A DNA stretch of 64,000 nucleotides from Hydrangea macrophylla (Eukaryota > Streptophyta > Magnoliopsida > Cornales > Hydrangeaceae): contig CM066982.1 of assembly GCA_033977485.1 (NCBI GenBank), positions 38,232,218 to 38,296,217 of the forward strand. Direction: 5' to 3'. Shown here in pieces: positions 37,972 through 49,780 of this stretch. Every line of letters begins with the position of its first letter. Position 1 is the stretch's first letter. Both the position numbers and the translations under genes were made by a program. The notes under the pieces are model-generated. The model was not told the origin of the DNA. It saw nothing but the letters and a program-made list of their open reading frames with translations, and did no database searches.

Positions 37972-39600
37972 ATGCCACGGAAGAAGGGTAAGAAAAATAC
38001 TAGCTGAGCCAGTCAAGAGAACTTGCAGCTCGAGTAGCAGGCCACCTCCATGACCTCCGACAAGTGACAGCGGCTCTCGCGCAACTTTTGGAAGGCCAGC
38101 GGCAAAGCCAGCAGCAAATCAAAGCGTTGTTGGCCTTTACAGGAAAAGCGTCCTTAATCCGAGAACTAGACCGGGAAATGTGCCCCCAACCGGGAGCCCG
38201 CACGAGTTTGGAACCATACCCACTCTACACCGGTGTCCCGTCGGATTGGGAACATGTCCGGGATGGTGATCATAGTAAAGTGCCCAGGCGTACCAGGTGG
38301 CAAGCTTGGACCAATCCTCGCCGGGTGGAAGATGCTAGAGACATCATCAACAGATGACGCACCACCAGGAGGGAGGAATCAAGACCAAAGGCCTGGGAAT
38401 TAGCCAATGACCCTCTAGTCCGGAGCAGGGGAGATCTTAGGCATACGATTACCTAGAGCCAGAGCCGGTTTCTATCCCCGAGGATGACGCACTTCGAGGA
38501 GGAGGCCTCATCATTAGACCCAACGTACCGCTCAAATATGGAAAGGAGATCCGGGCGAGATGTAAAGGCCCAGATTGAGGACTTGTAGCAGCAAATCAAA
38601 AAACTGAACGCAAGTAGCTCCATGATTATACCAATACAAAGACCGATTCACCCTACACCGCTCGGATCACCGTATTCCCCATCCCACGGAAATTCAAACC
38701 GCCAGATCTCAGCTCTTATGACGGTTCAGGGAACCCAGTGGATTATGTCCGCACTTATAAGGCTCAGATGGCACTAGTCACCACAGTCGATGAGTTATTG
38801 TGCCTGGTCTTCCCTAGTACCCTTAAAGGCCCAGCCGCATAGTGGTTCCACGCTCTGAAACCCTGAACGGTTGATGATTTCAAGACATTGAGAAAGCTCT
38901 TCATCAGCTAGTTTGTGGGGATGCTCGATCAGTCACAACCGGACACCCAGCTGCTTACCGTCAAGCAGCGAAAGGGAGAGTCCCTGAGGGAGTACGTGGA
39001 GTGTTCCAATCAGCAAAGGCTCCAGATCTGCAACTTAAATGAAATGGATGCAATCATGGCTTTCTCCTCGGGGGTTCGACACACCAAAGTTTCTATGTCA
39101 GTCCACCGTAACCGGCCGACAACCCTGGTGGAACTCTCAGAGAGGGTCAGAAAGTACATCGACATGGAGGAGTTTCTAAAGTCCAAGCGCGCCTGCTTTA
39201 CGAGAGAAGAGTCCCCGAAAGCTAAACAAAAATGGGAGGGCTCCGAGAAGGGTCCGAGAAAGAAGCCCAGACAAGATCAACAGAGAAGCATTCAGGATCA
39301 GGCCCTGATTACATTCACCCCACTTTCCTGGCCAATCCATGAAGTGATGGCCATAGCAGAGATCCAGAGGCTACTCCAATAGCCCACTAAGTTGTAAAGC
39401 CTGCCCGATAAGAGGAATCGGGACAAGTTTTGCCACTTCTACAAAGACCATGGGCATGACATAGAGGATTGCTTTAAGCTTAAGATTGCCATTAAGAAGC
39501 TGATCGAGCAGGGCCACCTAACCAAATTCATGACAGCAGACAGACGACCTCGGCAAGAAACCTGGGTTCCAAGCAACCGCGACCCCTCGGGCAAATCAAT
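37972..39600 (+). pseudogene. Tat-D gag
   Basis: Starts MPRKKGKKNT, with early stops; a 97-codon N-terminal stretch follows (38064). The capsid part reads KPPDLSSYDGSGNPVDYVRTYKAQ, then FPSTLKGPAA-stop-WFHALKP and KQRKGESLREYVECSNQQ to about 39380. A zinc knuckle near 39430 reads CHFYKDHGHDIEDC, with Tyr at a metal position usually His or Cys. At least six stops interrupt the frame. Confidence 0.8.
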
Positions 39601-39809
39601 GTAATCTCCAGAGGCATTTTGGTGGGAGGGGATTCACAGTCGACCAAGAAGAGGCATGCCCAGGCATCTCGATCAAATGTCTGGCATCTCCAATCCACCC
39701 GCTCTCCCCCAACTGACATGTTGACATTCTCATCCGAGGACATGCTAGATCTGTACTACCCTCATGATGATCCGCTAGTGGTGACACTCTCCGTAGCAAA
39801 CTACGTGAT

Positions 39810-40219
39810 TAAAAAGGGTGTTGGTAGACATGGGTAGCTCCTCTGACATCATGTTTTTCTCTGCATTCGATCAGCTCGGGATATTCTGGGATTGCCTCTG
39901 ACCAGCGGTCACTCCCCTGGTAGAGTTCAACGGGTCTAGCACCTAACTGCTGAATACCATCGAGCTCCCGGTCCTCATGGGAGCCTACCCTCAACAGGCA
40001 TCTGTACCGGCAAGCTTCGTCGTCGTGGAAGCTGCATCTACATACAATGTCATCCTTGGGAAGCCAACCCTCAACAAGGCCAAGGCAGTAGTGTCAACGC
40101 ACAACATGGTGTTAAACTTCCAACACCTCAAGGGCCAGGAAGCCTACACTGAGACCAAGCCGCTGCCCGGAGTTGCTATATCAGTTCTTTACACCAAGAA
40201 GCCATTACGGAAACGCTAA
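39810..40219 (+). pseudogene. Tat-D protease
   Basis: VLVDMGSSSDIMFFSAFDQLG carries the active-site Asp and Gly, with Met in the usual Thr/Ser position; ASTYNVILGKPTLNKAKAV is the typical second half. A stop and frame change precede the last 80 codons. Confidence 0.8.
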
Positions 40220-40249
40220 ACATTCAGGAGATGGACCCTAGAGGCAAGA

Positions 40250-41085
40250 GTGACGGAGTGGCTCCAATGGAGGAGCTAGAACAACTGGTGTTGGATCCTC
40301 GATTTCCTGACAAGACCATTAGCATTGGTACTCTCTTAGAGCCCAGCCTTAAGGAGGAACTGGTTCAATTACTGCAATAGAGCCATGATGTTTTCGCTTG
40401 GTGTCACAAAGATATGCTTGGGAATGACCCCCGGGTATTGTCTCACTGACTTGACATCAGTCTGGAATCCCGGTCGGTGAAGCAGAAAAGGCAGGGAATG
40501 GCTCCCAAAAGGCAAACGGCGGTGTCTGAAGAAGTAGAGAAGCTCCTGGGAGCAAAGTCTATCTGAGAGGTCCATTATCCTGACTGGTTATCAAACGTAG
40601 TACTGGTCAAGAAAAGCAACGGGAAGTAGAGGATGTGCATGGACTTCATCAATTTGAGCAAAGCCTACCCCAAGGACTGATATCCATTGCCGAGGATAGA
40701 TCTCCTTATGGACTCCATAGCCGGTCATGCACTCCTCTCATTCATGGACGCTTACTCGGGGTACAACCAGATCAGCATGTACCCCGGGGATGAAGAGAAG
40801 ACCTCCTTCATCGCAGACCAAGGAACGTACTGCTACAAGGTAATGCCTTTTGGCCTCAAGAATGCCGAGGCAACCTATCAATGCCTGGTCAATCACATGT
40901 TCAAGGACTTGATCGAGAAATCTATGGATGTCTATGTTGATGATCTTCTAGTCAAAAGCCGAAACGAGTCATACCATCTTGAGCATTTGGCTGGGGCCTT
41001 CAGCATTTTCAGGAAGTTCGGGATGAGGTTGAACCCACCCAAGTGCACATTTGGTGTCTCTCCAGAAAGTTTTTGGGGCACCTAG
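40250..41085 (+). pseudogene. Tat-D reverse transcriptase
   Basis: Conserved RT text is readable across stops (VHYPDWLSNVVLVKKSNGK-stop-RMCMDF; AYPKD-stop-YPLPRID). From 40687 it is open for 132 codons through SFMDAYSGYNQI, MPFGLKNAEATYQ and the active-site YVDDLLVKS. Several stops replace Arg, Gln or Trp codons. Confidence 0.85.
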
Positions 41086-41750
41086 TGAGCAAACGGGGTA
41101 TTGAAGCAAACCCTGACAAAATCCAGGCTATTATAAAAGTGCAGTCACCCAGGTCAACAAAGGAATTTTAGAGCTTGGCTGGGCGAGTTGCCACATTAAA
41201 TAGGTTCATCTCCAGAGCTACCGACCGGTGCCTGCCATTCTTCAGAATCCTCTGTAAGGCCTTTCAGTGGTCGAAAGAGTGCGAGGAGGCATTCCAGGAG
41301 CTCAAGAAGTACATGGCATTGGCCCCTTTACTCTCAACACCCATGCCAAACGAGGAGTTGTTCTTATATTTGGCAGTGTCACCTTCAGCGGTTAGCTTGA
41401 CCCTTATCCGAGAAGAACACGGGATATAATTCCCAGTCTACTATACTAGCCGGGCACTTCAAGGAGCAAAAGGCAGACATTCCTGGATCAAGAAGCTCGC
41501 AGTCGCCCTCATCACCTCTGCTCGGAGACTCTGTCCGTACTTTTAAGCCCACATCATCTTGGTCCTCACACACCAACCTCTCCGCAGGATATTGGGCAGG
41601 CCCGAGACGTCAGGGAGGCTCATTAAATGGGCCTTGGAGTTAGAAGAGTTCGAAATGGTCTACCGACCCCGGACGGTGATCAAAGGGCAAGCCGTAGCAG
41701 ACTTTATCGTTGAGTTCACATACCCGGAGGATCTGGTAGAAGAGCTTGAC
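41086..41750 (+). pseudogene. Tat-D RT connection and first RNase H
   Basis: LVSKRGIEANPDKIQAI opens the connection; FQWSKECEEAFQELKKYM and the RNase H-like YLAVSPSAVS...LIREEHG follow. LTHQPLRRILGRPETSGRL and WALELEEFEMVYRPR complete the domain. The catalytic Asp of the first motif is absent, as is usual for the degenerate first RNase H of Tat elements. Confidence 0.8.
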
Positions 41751-41759
41751 CCACTAGAC

Positions 41760-42250
41760 CTACCCCCTGGGATACAGTCAGACATCCCTATCTGGACACT
41801 ACATGTGGACAGGTCTTCCAACAAGCAAGGCAGCAGGGTAGGTTTCATCCTGACCGCATCGGATGGGATCCAGCTCGAGTATGCGCTTAGGTTCAGATTC
41901 AAGGCCTCCAATACCAAGGCCGAGTATGAAGCCCTATTGGTCGGATTACAAATGGCGACCTCAATGGGTGCACTAAAGATTCAAGGGTACAGCGACTCTC
42001 AGCTCGTGGTAAATTAAGTCAATCAAGAGTATGAAGCTCGAGAGAATAAAATGATAGCTTATCTAGCCCTTGTCTGAGCAGTTTCAAAGAAACTTCAGGG
42101 GTTCTCCGTCACGCAGATACCTAGGGATGAGAACACAAGGGCCGATTGGTTAGCCCGCCTTGCTTCATCTTCTGAGTCAGGCTTGTCCGGGATAAGGATA
42201 GAGTACCTACCCGAGCCAAGTGTGTTCAACTCGAAATGCATAGAGGTAGA
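41760..42250 (+). pseudogene. Tat-D second (additional) RNase H
   Basis: WTLHVDRSSNKQGSRVGF, KAEYEALLVGLQMA, GYSDSQLVVN and IPRDENTRADWLARLAS are the four conserved blocks. The first block has HVDRSS where HVDGSS is usual. Two stops lie near 42016 and 42076. Confidence 0.85.
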
Positions 42251-42275
42251 ACCAGTAACCTCAGAACCTAACTGA

Positions 42276-42540
42276 ATGGACCCAATCATGGCATTTCTGG
42301 TAACATGCACGTTACCGGATAGAAAGGAAGAAGCCTGCCAGGATAAATACCGAGCGGCAAGGTACCACATTAATGATGGCATCCTCTACAAAAGGGGATT
42401 TTCTATACCGTACCTCCGCTGTGTCCACCCTGAACAGTTCCAAGAAATACTGTACGAATCCACGAAGGGGTGTACGAGATCCACTTCGGAGGCCAGGCAC
42501 TTTCACGCAAAGCCCTGCGACAAGGTTACTACTGGCCGAC
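42276..42540 (+). pseudogene. Tat-D integrase, first part
   Basis: ARYHINDGILYKRGFSIPYLRCV is followed by a frameshift near 42465 into EGVYEIHFGGQALSRKALRQGYYWP. Athila-1 then interrupts the zinc-binding module between YYWP and MAKD. Confidence 0.85.
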
Positions 42541-44166
42541 TGACACGAGAATTTTTCTGTGTGCGCTTGTGTGCTATACCCAAGTGTAGGTAATTGTGCA
42601 AGTAGTAGTCTGGTTAAGTCTAGGTCGATCCCACAGGGAAGGTGATAAACTAACTACTTAGATTAATCTCAAACAAGAAAATAAAATTTAATATTTTAAA
42701 GGAATGTAGAACACAAAGTCCTACAATTTGACAACTACTAAAAATAAAGCAATTAAACTAGATTAACTAATTACTAACTAATTAACTAAAGCGATGACTT
42801 AAAATGTGTTTTTCTTAATTAAAAAGGAATGTTGGGATTACACGAATCCACAGCGACCTAGCCATCTACCATGCAATTGTGTTGAAGCTCAATGGAGTAC
42901 ACTCTCTACAGTATTCCGTATTTCTCTTAGGATAAAGAATCTATAGTCCTTTCATGACCGGGACTATATCATCACAATTAAGTTTGAAATACACGAAAGC
43001 GGTTTAAATCAATAGTTGAGACTATCACCTACAATGGTATTAGCATTGAGGGTGGTTTGCAAAATGTATTGAAGAAAATGCCTTAAGGCTTAAAGTTCAT
43101 AGACTGTTCTGACAAACTGAGCGTTTTGGGACAATTTGATAACAATCCAGTAAAGCAGAAAGTCTAGGAATACTGCATAGAATATCCTCAAGAATCAGAA
43201 AGTTCGATCGACCGACGCGCTCTCGATCGATCGGACTTCTTCATCCCTCGATCGATCGAACTGACTTCGATCGCTCGGCTGTATCTCTGTTTCGATCGAT
43301 CGATCAAACACAAGAATTATTCTGCTGTATTACAGAGGCTTGAGATCACGGTTTCATCGTGATCTCCCAACCTGGGGACTACTCAGACATCGTCTATAGT
43401 GTCACAGATGTGTTTCTAACGTAAAAGTCCATTAAAGTTTTGTTTGTTTGTGTTTTAATCATGCAAACTATGAAAACTAGTTGTATAAATGAAACTAACT
43501 GCAAGACTATGTATTCAATAGATTATGCTACTATAAACTAAGTGCAGAATGTAAATAAACAATAAAGAGGTAACCTGGAAAGATAAACTTTGATTAAACT
43601 AGAGAACAACCAATCTAAAAGCAATATCCAATCTCCAAGACCTACAAAAACATATAAAACCTCTATCTCTCTCTAAAAACTGATAAAAGTAAAGTGGGCA
43701 TCCTCATAGACGTTTACAATACGAATATATATAGTAGAGACCTAATGCTAGGGTTAAAATCCCGTTAACTGCTGCGTGCGCGTATATTCTGATAAAAGCC
43801 ATGTTCGATCGATCGAACATCATTCGATCGATTGAACTTCTGGGTCTTCGATTGCTTGAGCTTCTCTCGATCGATTGAACCTTCGATCGATCGAATGGTC
43901 TTCAATCAATCGAGCTCTGTATTTTAGCTTTTAATTGTCTTCATTAGAATCCAGCACTTCCTTTTATCGTTATCTTTCAATTCTTCACACAGCAACTGTA
44001 GTCTGCACAAATTACAGCTAAAACACACAACTTATCATAGATTAATCAAATTGTGTACAAACTGGTGTTGTAATTAAAATTGCAGATAAATGAAGGAATT
44101 GTAAACTAAATCAATATATTTTCTTCTTTTAGCGTGGTTGTATTTTACAAATATCCCCGCTTGTCA
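42541..44166 (-). repeat. 3' LTR of Athila-1
   Basis: TGACACGAGAA ... CCGCTTGTCA in plus orientation, 1.63 kb, bordered inside by the polypurine tract. Contains TCGATCGA words near 43203-43310 and 43803-43910. Confidence 0.95.
43200..43915. repeat. TTCGATCGATCGAA word clusters in Athila-1 3' LTR
   Basis: Two clusters (43200-43310 and 43800-43915) with about five and six copies, variants TCGATCGATCGG, TCGATCGCTCGG, TCGATTGCTTGA and others. The 5' LTR clusters (56345-56470, 56960-57105) show gains, losses and small rearrangements of words between the two LTRs. Confidence 0.9.
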
Positions 44167-44182
44167 CAACCCCCGACTAGCG
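44167..44182 (-). other. polypurine tract of Athila-1
   Basis: On the minus strand CTAGTCGGGGGTTG directly precedes LTR start TGACAAGCGGGG. Confidence 0.75.
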
Positions 44183-46379
44183 ATTGGCTAGTCCCTAGAA
44201 ATAGAGCGAAAATAAAAACAAGCTACACTAATACTACAATGACTAATAATAAAATAAATTAAACTAAGGTGAACTAAACTATAACAAAAAAGAAACTACC
44301 TAACTCACTTTCGCAGGAATCGCGATTGCATTTAGCAAATGCAACAAGCCGTTAAACCTTAGGTTTCCCCTAGTGGACGAGTGTTGTCTCGTGAGGGTTT
44401 GCAGTGAATGTACCCACAAAATTCTCGAATTTCAAACTCAAAGAGATATAGAATAACTTTTAAACACTCCCTTCTATTCAACCATTAAGTTAGCTCTACA
44501 AATCATATCATCCTCATTCAAACCATGAAAGAAATACACATGCTCCTCATGTCACCAAGATAAAAACAACATATGCATCACATCCATGTATCCGTGTGTG
44601 TGAAATTAACAGCTACACATCAAACTTTATTTAGAGTTATTTAGACTATCATACTCTCAAAACTTGTAGTTTCAACTCAATTCTCACATGGTTGTTATAC
44701 TCAAAAATGAACATCTCACAGAAACTTGGCTAATAATGATCGCACATGGTATGAAAGCTTTGATAGGAGTGATTTTTTGGATACTAATGCTTTCATACTC
44801 GACTCTATAAAAGACGAACATTTAGAGTGTATAGTCTCATGAAAGGAATACTACTTACTAGAGGAGCGAAATACCGTGGATAACTCAACTTACACGTTCG
44901 TGTTTAAACTAAGTTGTTGAAAATCATTAAGACTTTGACTTGACGGTTTTTTTATTTAGTAGGGTAGAAATGAAAGGGTAAGAAATTGCACATCTTTATG
45001 TGATTTAGTTTAATAATTTCTCCTTCACTTCATTCTAACCATTCTTTTTTATTTTATATATATATATAATTTTTTTTTTTAACCTGGACTCCTTCCTCTT
45101 CTTTCTTTTTCTCTTTTATGCAGCCCCTCCCACAACTACTCCCTCCTCATAACATACTTCAACAATTTAATCACATTAGATGTGCAATGGGATTCGTTGA
45201 GGTCAAAGTATCAGATTAGGGATTTAGAATTTCATAATGGATTTGGCAATATTTACTAGGTGTGAGGTTAAGAGCAATACATATTCCTAGAACATTGATA
45301 CTGGTACATGGAAAGGTAAGGAGTAAATAACGATGGCTTAAATCATTTTCTCAACTTCTTAATTCTTCTAACACTTAAATGTTCATTGAGTTTAATTGGT
45401 AAATCCTGAACATTCTCCTCCACTAAGCAGCCAAAATGAAGAATTAGAGACCAGTCAACGAATTTATTACGCTTATTCAATAAAAACCATTCGAAATTAA
45501 TGTGATAGTTCCCTCAAAATTGAAGATTGGATTCAAAAGCTCACTAAGGGTAACTAGTTTCCACTACTTTATTCCTTAAAGTACAAAAGTCGTATTAACT
45601 CTTATTTCAAGTTTTCTGCATAGCTATTAATACGTGCAACTGATTTGGATACAAGAATGGTCAACATATGCATTCATCCTAGAGAACTAGAAAAACGCGT
45701 GAACTTAATTCATAAAAGGATGAGAATAAAATGGTTGTGTCATTGCTTGATAACAGCTAAATAGAAGTGAAAATTCAAAATTATTCTACCAATTTAATTC
45801 AAAAACCAGGTTAATAGTTTGGAATTTTTGAAATTTTTGTAATTTAATTTATTTGTTTAAAGTTCTATTTATTTAAACTTCTAATGGAGATTGTATGACA
45901 TTTGCAATAGATAGAGTGATCCAGATTGCTAAGGTAAAATATGCACAGGTGATTATCTATCTACATCCCACTCCTAACTGAAAATTACAATGTCCTCAGC
46001 AGGTGATTTTCAAAAATAGATAGAGAGATATCACCTGAGATAGTATCATAAGAATCGCAAGTCTAACAACCTGGACAGAAAACATACAAACTCCAAGCAG
46101 CAAAGATAAAAAAGATATGAAATATAGAGCATCAGATCCATACATAACACAGAACTACTCACTGGAAATATAATAAAGTGAACGAACAGAACAGTGATAA
46201 TATATCCATACAAACAAAAATCCACACTATCCAAACCAACCAACAAAACAAAAATAAATATCCCAACAGTGTCCAAAAATATCCAACAACCGACCAACAC
46301 ATTCAATCCAACCACAATGATCAATATATCCCAACAACCCAATAATAAAAAATAATCAACAACAGTGATCCCCCAGAAA
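44183..46379 (-). other. Athila-1 3' UTR
   Basis: 2.2 kb of AT-rich sequence between the last accessory ORF and the polypurine tract, with an AT/T run at 45050-45080. No coding domain is seen. An open minus-strand stretch of 142 codons at 46046-46474 overlaps the accessory ORF in another frame and is hydrophobic; probably spurious. Confidence 0.6.
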
Positions 46380-47871
46380 CTAAACATCATCGGCGACATT
46401 CGATAATATCTCAATAAAAACATCAGGAGCATCCCCACCGCCACCCTCAGCAATAGTCGGTGCTGCTGGGTCACTCATGCTCGTAGCAGCTGGAATAGAT
46501 AAGGGTGTATCGGCCACGACAAGAGGAGGTGGTAGTGGAACCTCCGTAACAGGCGGTGAAGCCGATGATGTAGAAGTTGTAGTATCAATCTGGGAAGATG
46601 GATCGGCAGATGATGGACCGATGGTGGATGGTGGAACAACAGATGTAGTAGGCAGGACGGTGGAAGTATCTAGAGCAGTTTCAGGTGGATCGCTGTGTAC
46701 GGTAGGTGCAGTTGTATGAGCCGCCTGGTCGACTCCGATCTGTATCAAGATCGCCTCCAGCAAAGTAGTCATCAGATCCACCTTACCCTCAAGTCTAATC
46801 CTGGCCTCTCTCTCCTCTAAAAGCAACTCATGAATAGTCGGGAGAGGCGCAGAAGAAGACTCTCCCTGGGTACGAGCCTGAGACCTCTGTCTCAACTCAA
46901 ATCTCTCCACCTCCTCAATAGGATCTAACTCCTCCTTCGAATCATGCTCCTCAGCCTCTGTGGGCATCCCAGAAGCAGCACCCTCAGTGTTGGTGCCTCT
47001 TCCTCATCTCCTCTTCTCTCCAACCTTTGCCTTGCCTTTACCTTTCCTCTTTCTCTTCTGTGCATCGGACTGGCGGGAAGCTATCTCTCCAAAACGACTA
47101 CGAGACTGGGCAGTCGCATTACCCGCCAAAGGAATGAGACCCGCATTCTCAATCACCCTATGAATAGCCCAACCACCGTTCAGGTGCTTCTTAGCCTGAA
47201 TGTAGCATGTAGTGTGTCGTATGAAATCAATGTAAAGGCAGGGTAAACAGACAGGCTGCCGTGTCCCAATTGCATATAATACCCGGGTATACTATGCTGT
47301 AATCTTCTCCCGATAAGAAGTCACAAGTGCTGAGGGTGAGGTGCAGCATATGGTAATTATCTGTGAGGTGGAGGTCGGGAATGAGAGCCTCGCCATCCCA
47401 TACTGGAATAGCACCCCCGGTGATCTCTCAGATAATAATGGTCGGTGAAAGCTGTGGTGTGTCGGGACGATGTGGACATACACAATTAGGTACCTCTGGT
47501 ACCCCAAGAGCAGCAGCGACAATAGTCGGACTGAAAATGATCTCTCGTCCGCGGAAGAATGAACGAAGAGTGAACGGAGCAACTGGATCCCGGATCATCG
47601 TTGCACATGCCTCCTGTATCCAGGACAGATTGACGTGCTTTGCTTGGGAGAGTAATGCATACCACTGGGGCATGGCTCGTATCCGGGTAAGATACCACGG
47701 AGTAAAAAGCCAGGCAGTCTCAAGGGGTCGCTCGATCATGACCTTCCGCGACTGGAAGTAACAGGCGAACCAAACATGGTCTTCCTCGTTTCTGAACCCG
47801 TGATCTGGAACTGGGTCGGGTATAGCGAGGTTGAACGGCTTGAATTTATGATACCCTGTGATTGGATTCAT
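46380..47871 (-). pseudogene. Athila-1 accessory ORF c (plant transposon protein-like)
   Basis: Starts ATG 47871, ten bases after CGTTTCAG (47890-47881 minus). The first part (MNPITGYHKFKPFNLAIPDP... SFFRGREIIFSPTIVAAALG) resembles the domain called putative plant transposon protein, often found in Athila-type 3' ORFs. After a stop at 47428 and a frame change, LYAIGTRQPVCLP and a basic tract KRKRKGKGKAKVGEKRR (possible nuclear signal) follow. Then an acidic/coiled segment (46967-46700) and a Thr/Ser/Pro-rich tail end at 46380. It could be the env-like or third ORF of Athila elements; function unknown. Confidence 0.55.
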
Positions 47872-47881
47872 TTTAAGGCCC

Positions 47882-48540
47882 TGAAACGGAAGAACAAATA
47901 GAGAATACGTTAAAATGACAAAAATAGAAAATAAAAAGAAACTGCTGCACTTCGATCGATCGACGGTTGTTCGATCGATTGAGAAAAATGTGAGTTCGAT
48001 CGCTTGATCCGTGTTCGACCGATCGAAAGGAGTCAGGGTTCGATCGCTCAAAACTAGTTCGATCGATCGAACATAGCGAAGTGTCAGCATCGATGATTGA
48101 GAACGGGAAAAGCCCGAAAACAACAAATATAACAATAAAACAAAGACAAAGAGTTAAATAACCAATGGGGGGCACCCCATAAGAATTTGAAATGGAAAGA
48201 ACTACGAGGGGTGACTCGGGGCCTCACCTCGAGAGACGCGCTGGGTAAAGGGTGTCGGCGATGCCACTGATGATCTGGGGGACCCAGAGCTCCTTAACTG
48301 ACTTAGTTGTATATGGGGGAGGCCAAAATCGTGGGGGCCTCTTCTTCTGTCTTCGAGCGATTGAGCGTATGGGAGAGAAAGAGAGACTGATGAAGATTCT
48401 GAACGACGCCTCGTTTAAAAACAGGTTTCGATCAATCGAGACTGTTCGATCGATCGATTGAGTCCTTCTCAAGCGCTCGAGGTTATGATATTCTCGATCG
48501 CTCGAGATACGTTCGATCAATCGAACATAGAAATTCTACA
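47882..48540 (-). other. noncoding, intron-like region with TCGATCGA words
   Basis: On the minus strand a donor-like CTCGAG/GTGAGG (exon side ending 48228) and an acceptor-like pyrimidine tract CCGTTTCAG at 47881 bound 347 bases. About six TCGATCGA words lie inside (47945-48085) and five or six more upstream (48350-48530). Splicing these two sites would not keep the frame of ORF c. Confidence 0.45.
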
Positions 48541-48910
48541 ATATCCCTGAATTGAGAAATTACGTACCCCCAACTAACTAACATTGTCCTGGACATACAG
48601 AATAGTGATAAAATAGTGCATAGACAGGACATGTAAGCCAAAAACATCATCCACAAAGTAGAAAATTGTAACTTTATATAAATAAATCTTCATAAAAGCA
48701 TCCAGTTGCAATATTATTACCCCTAACATGGTCTTCACAACTTTATTGAAAAAGAAAAAAACTAAGATAAAGCTGAATTAACTAAACTTTGTCTAAGAAT
48801 ACACCCCAATTGATGAAAGAAATATGAAACGACATAAAACAATTGGAGTGAAACACTATTCTTCAAGCAGGAAGATTTCTTCATCCACAACCTCCTTCTC
48901 GGTCGGAACT

Positions 48911-49168
48911 TCAAATGTAGAGTCTGAAAATTGATGATTCCCTTTCCCAAAACAAGCGGAAAGCAGCGAGAACATCATCGAGCAAGTCCGAACTCTCTAA
49001 GGAATTGATTCCACTGATAATACGGGATCCAGATAGAGACAAGGATAACGGAGTGTAATTGTGCATCGGACGTTCCTCTTGCGGCGGAGTACCCGGGGAC
49101 CTTATATATGGTCCATATCCATGAAAGAGTTGATGTGGAAGGTACAACGGTGGAAATGGTGGATTCAT
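48911..49168 (-). CDS. Athila-1 accessory ORF b, 85 codons
   Basis: MNPPFPPLYLPHQLFHGYGP..., Pro/Ser-rich with no known domain. Its ATG is 11 bases after acceptor-like CCCTTTGTCAG (49179). Upstream, AG/GTTAAC at 49304 could be a donor, giving a 126-base intron, a multiple of three. The unspliced frame is also open, where the segment would encode a Phe/Ser-rich hydrophobic stretch. Which form is real cannot be told here. Confidence 0.4.
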   Translation of the reverse strand: MNPPFPPLYLPHQLFHGYGPYIRSPGTPPQEERPMHNYTPLSLSLSGSRIISGINSLESSDLLDDVLAAFRLFWERESSIFRLYI

Positions 49169-49507
49169 AGTGATATTCCTGACAAAGGGAAAACAAAAAT
49201 GAAACGGAGAAAAAAAATTAACTAGAGCAAAAGAAGAAACAAATAGGAAGAAATAAATAAAGCAACAGGAAAAGAAAGATAAAGGAATGTGACCCAGAGT
49301 TAACCTCACTATTGGTCGAATATTCCCAGGTGCACTAGCAGGTAGAGGGCATTGAAGCCAGAACAAAAAATAGCTCAAATGGACATAAATATAGGGAACC
49401 ACTTGGATGACCAGGAAGTCATCAACATATGTGAAAACAGCATTATGGCATTCGGGCACCACATCCTGTAAGTCCTCTTCTTCCTATGGCTCCCACATTG
49501 AGTCATT

Positions 49508-49780
49508 TTACCACTGTTCCATCAAAGCGTCATCGACCTCCCACATAGCATATCCTTCAGGCTCTCCCTCCTCTTCAGGGAGTTCCATGTGCGTAAAAGG
49601 GTTGATCTGGAGGAGAGCAGGATCGTATGGGATGTATCCGTGGGTTAAGTTAACAATGTCGTTGGCTCCTAGCCCTTGGTATGGAGATAAGCAGAATGCA
49701 ATTTCATCAGCAGTCCATGGTGGGTTCTGATATTCTGAATCAGCCCATGACCCTATCGAGTGAACATCGTCATCTCTCAT
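49508..49780 (-). CDS. Athila-1 accessory ORF a, 90 codons
   Basis: MRDDDVHSIGSWADSEYQNPPWTADE..., acidic, Trp/Tyr-containing, no recognised family. The ATG is 11 bases after TATCTCGTGCAG (49791). A branch-point-like TTCTAAT lies about 20 bases further up and a 100-base pyrimidine-rich tract separates it from integrase. The same frame continues past two stops into VPECHNAVFTYVDDFLVIQ up to the donor-like site at 49304, so a and b may once have been one gene. Confidence 0.4.
   Translation of the reverse strand: MRDDDVHSIGSWADSEYQNPPWTADEIAFCLSPYQGLGANDIVNLTHGYIPYDPALLQINPFTHMELPEEEGEPEGYAMWEVDDALMEQW

Larger units (their letters stand above)
37376..42540 (+). mobile_element. Tat-type element (Tat-D), left segment
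   Basis: LTR, primer site, gag, protease, RT, RNase H, second RNase H and the first part of integrase. It is interrupted at 42540 by Athila-1 and resumes at 57357 with matching reading sense (YYWP / MAKDSQEY). Many stops sit at CGA-, CAG- or TGG-like codons, as expected from cytosine deamination. Confidence 0.85.

Noticed and set aside
47881..48228. Frame-preserving intron joining the 48520-48228 stretch to ORF c
   Set aside because: The splice sites look good, but joining them puts ORF c out of frame and gives an early stop.
47873..48520. Minus-strand ORFs reading S-I-D-R-S/T repeats
   Set aside because: The peptide pattern comes from TCGATCGA words read in frame; no independent sign of coding. 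Similar frames arise at 9145-9608.
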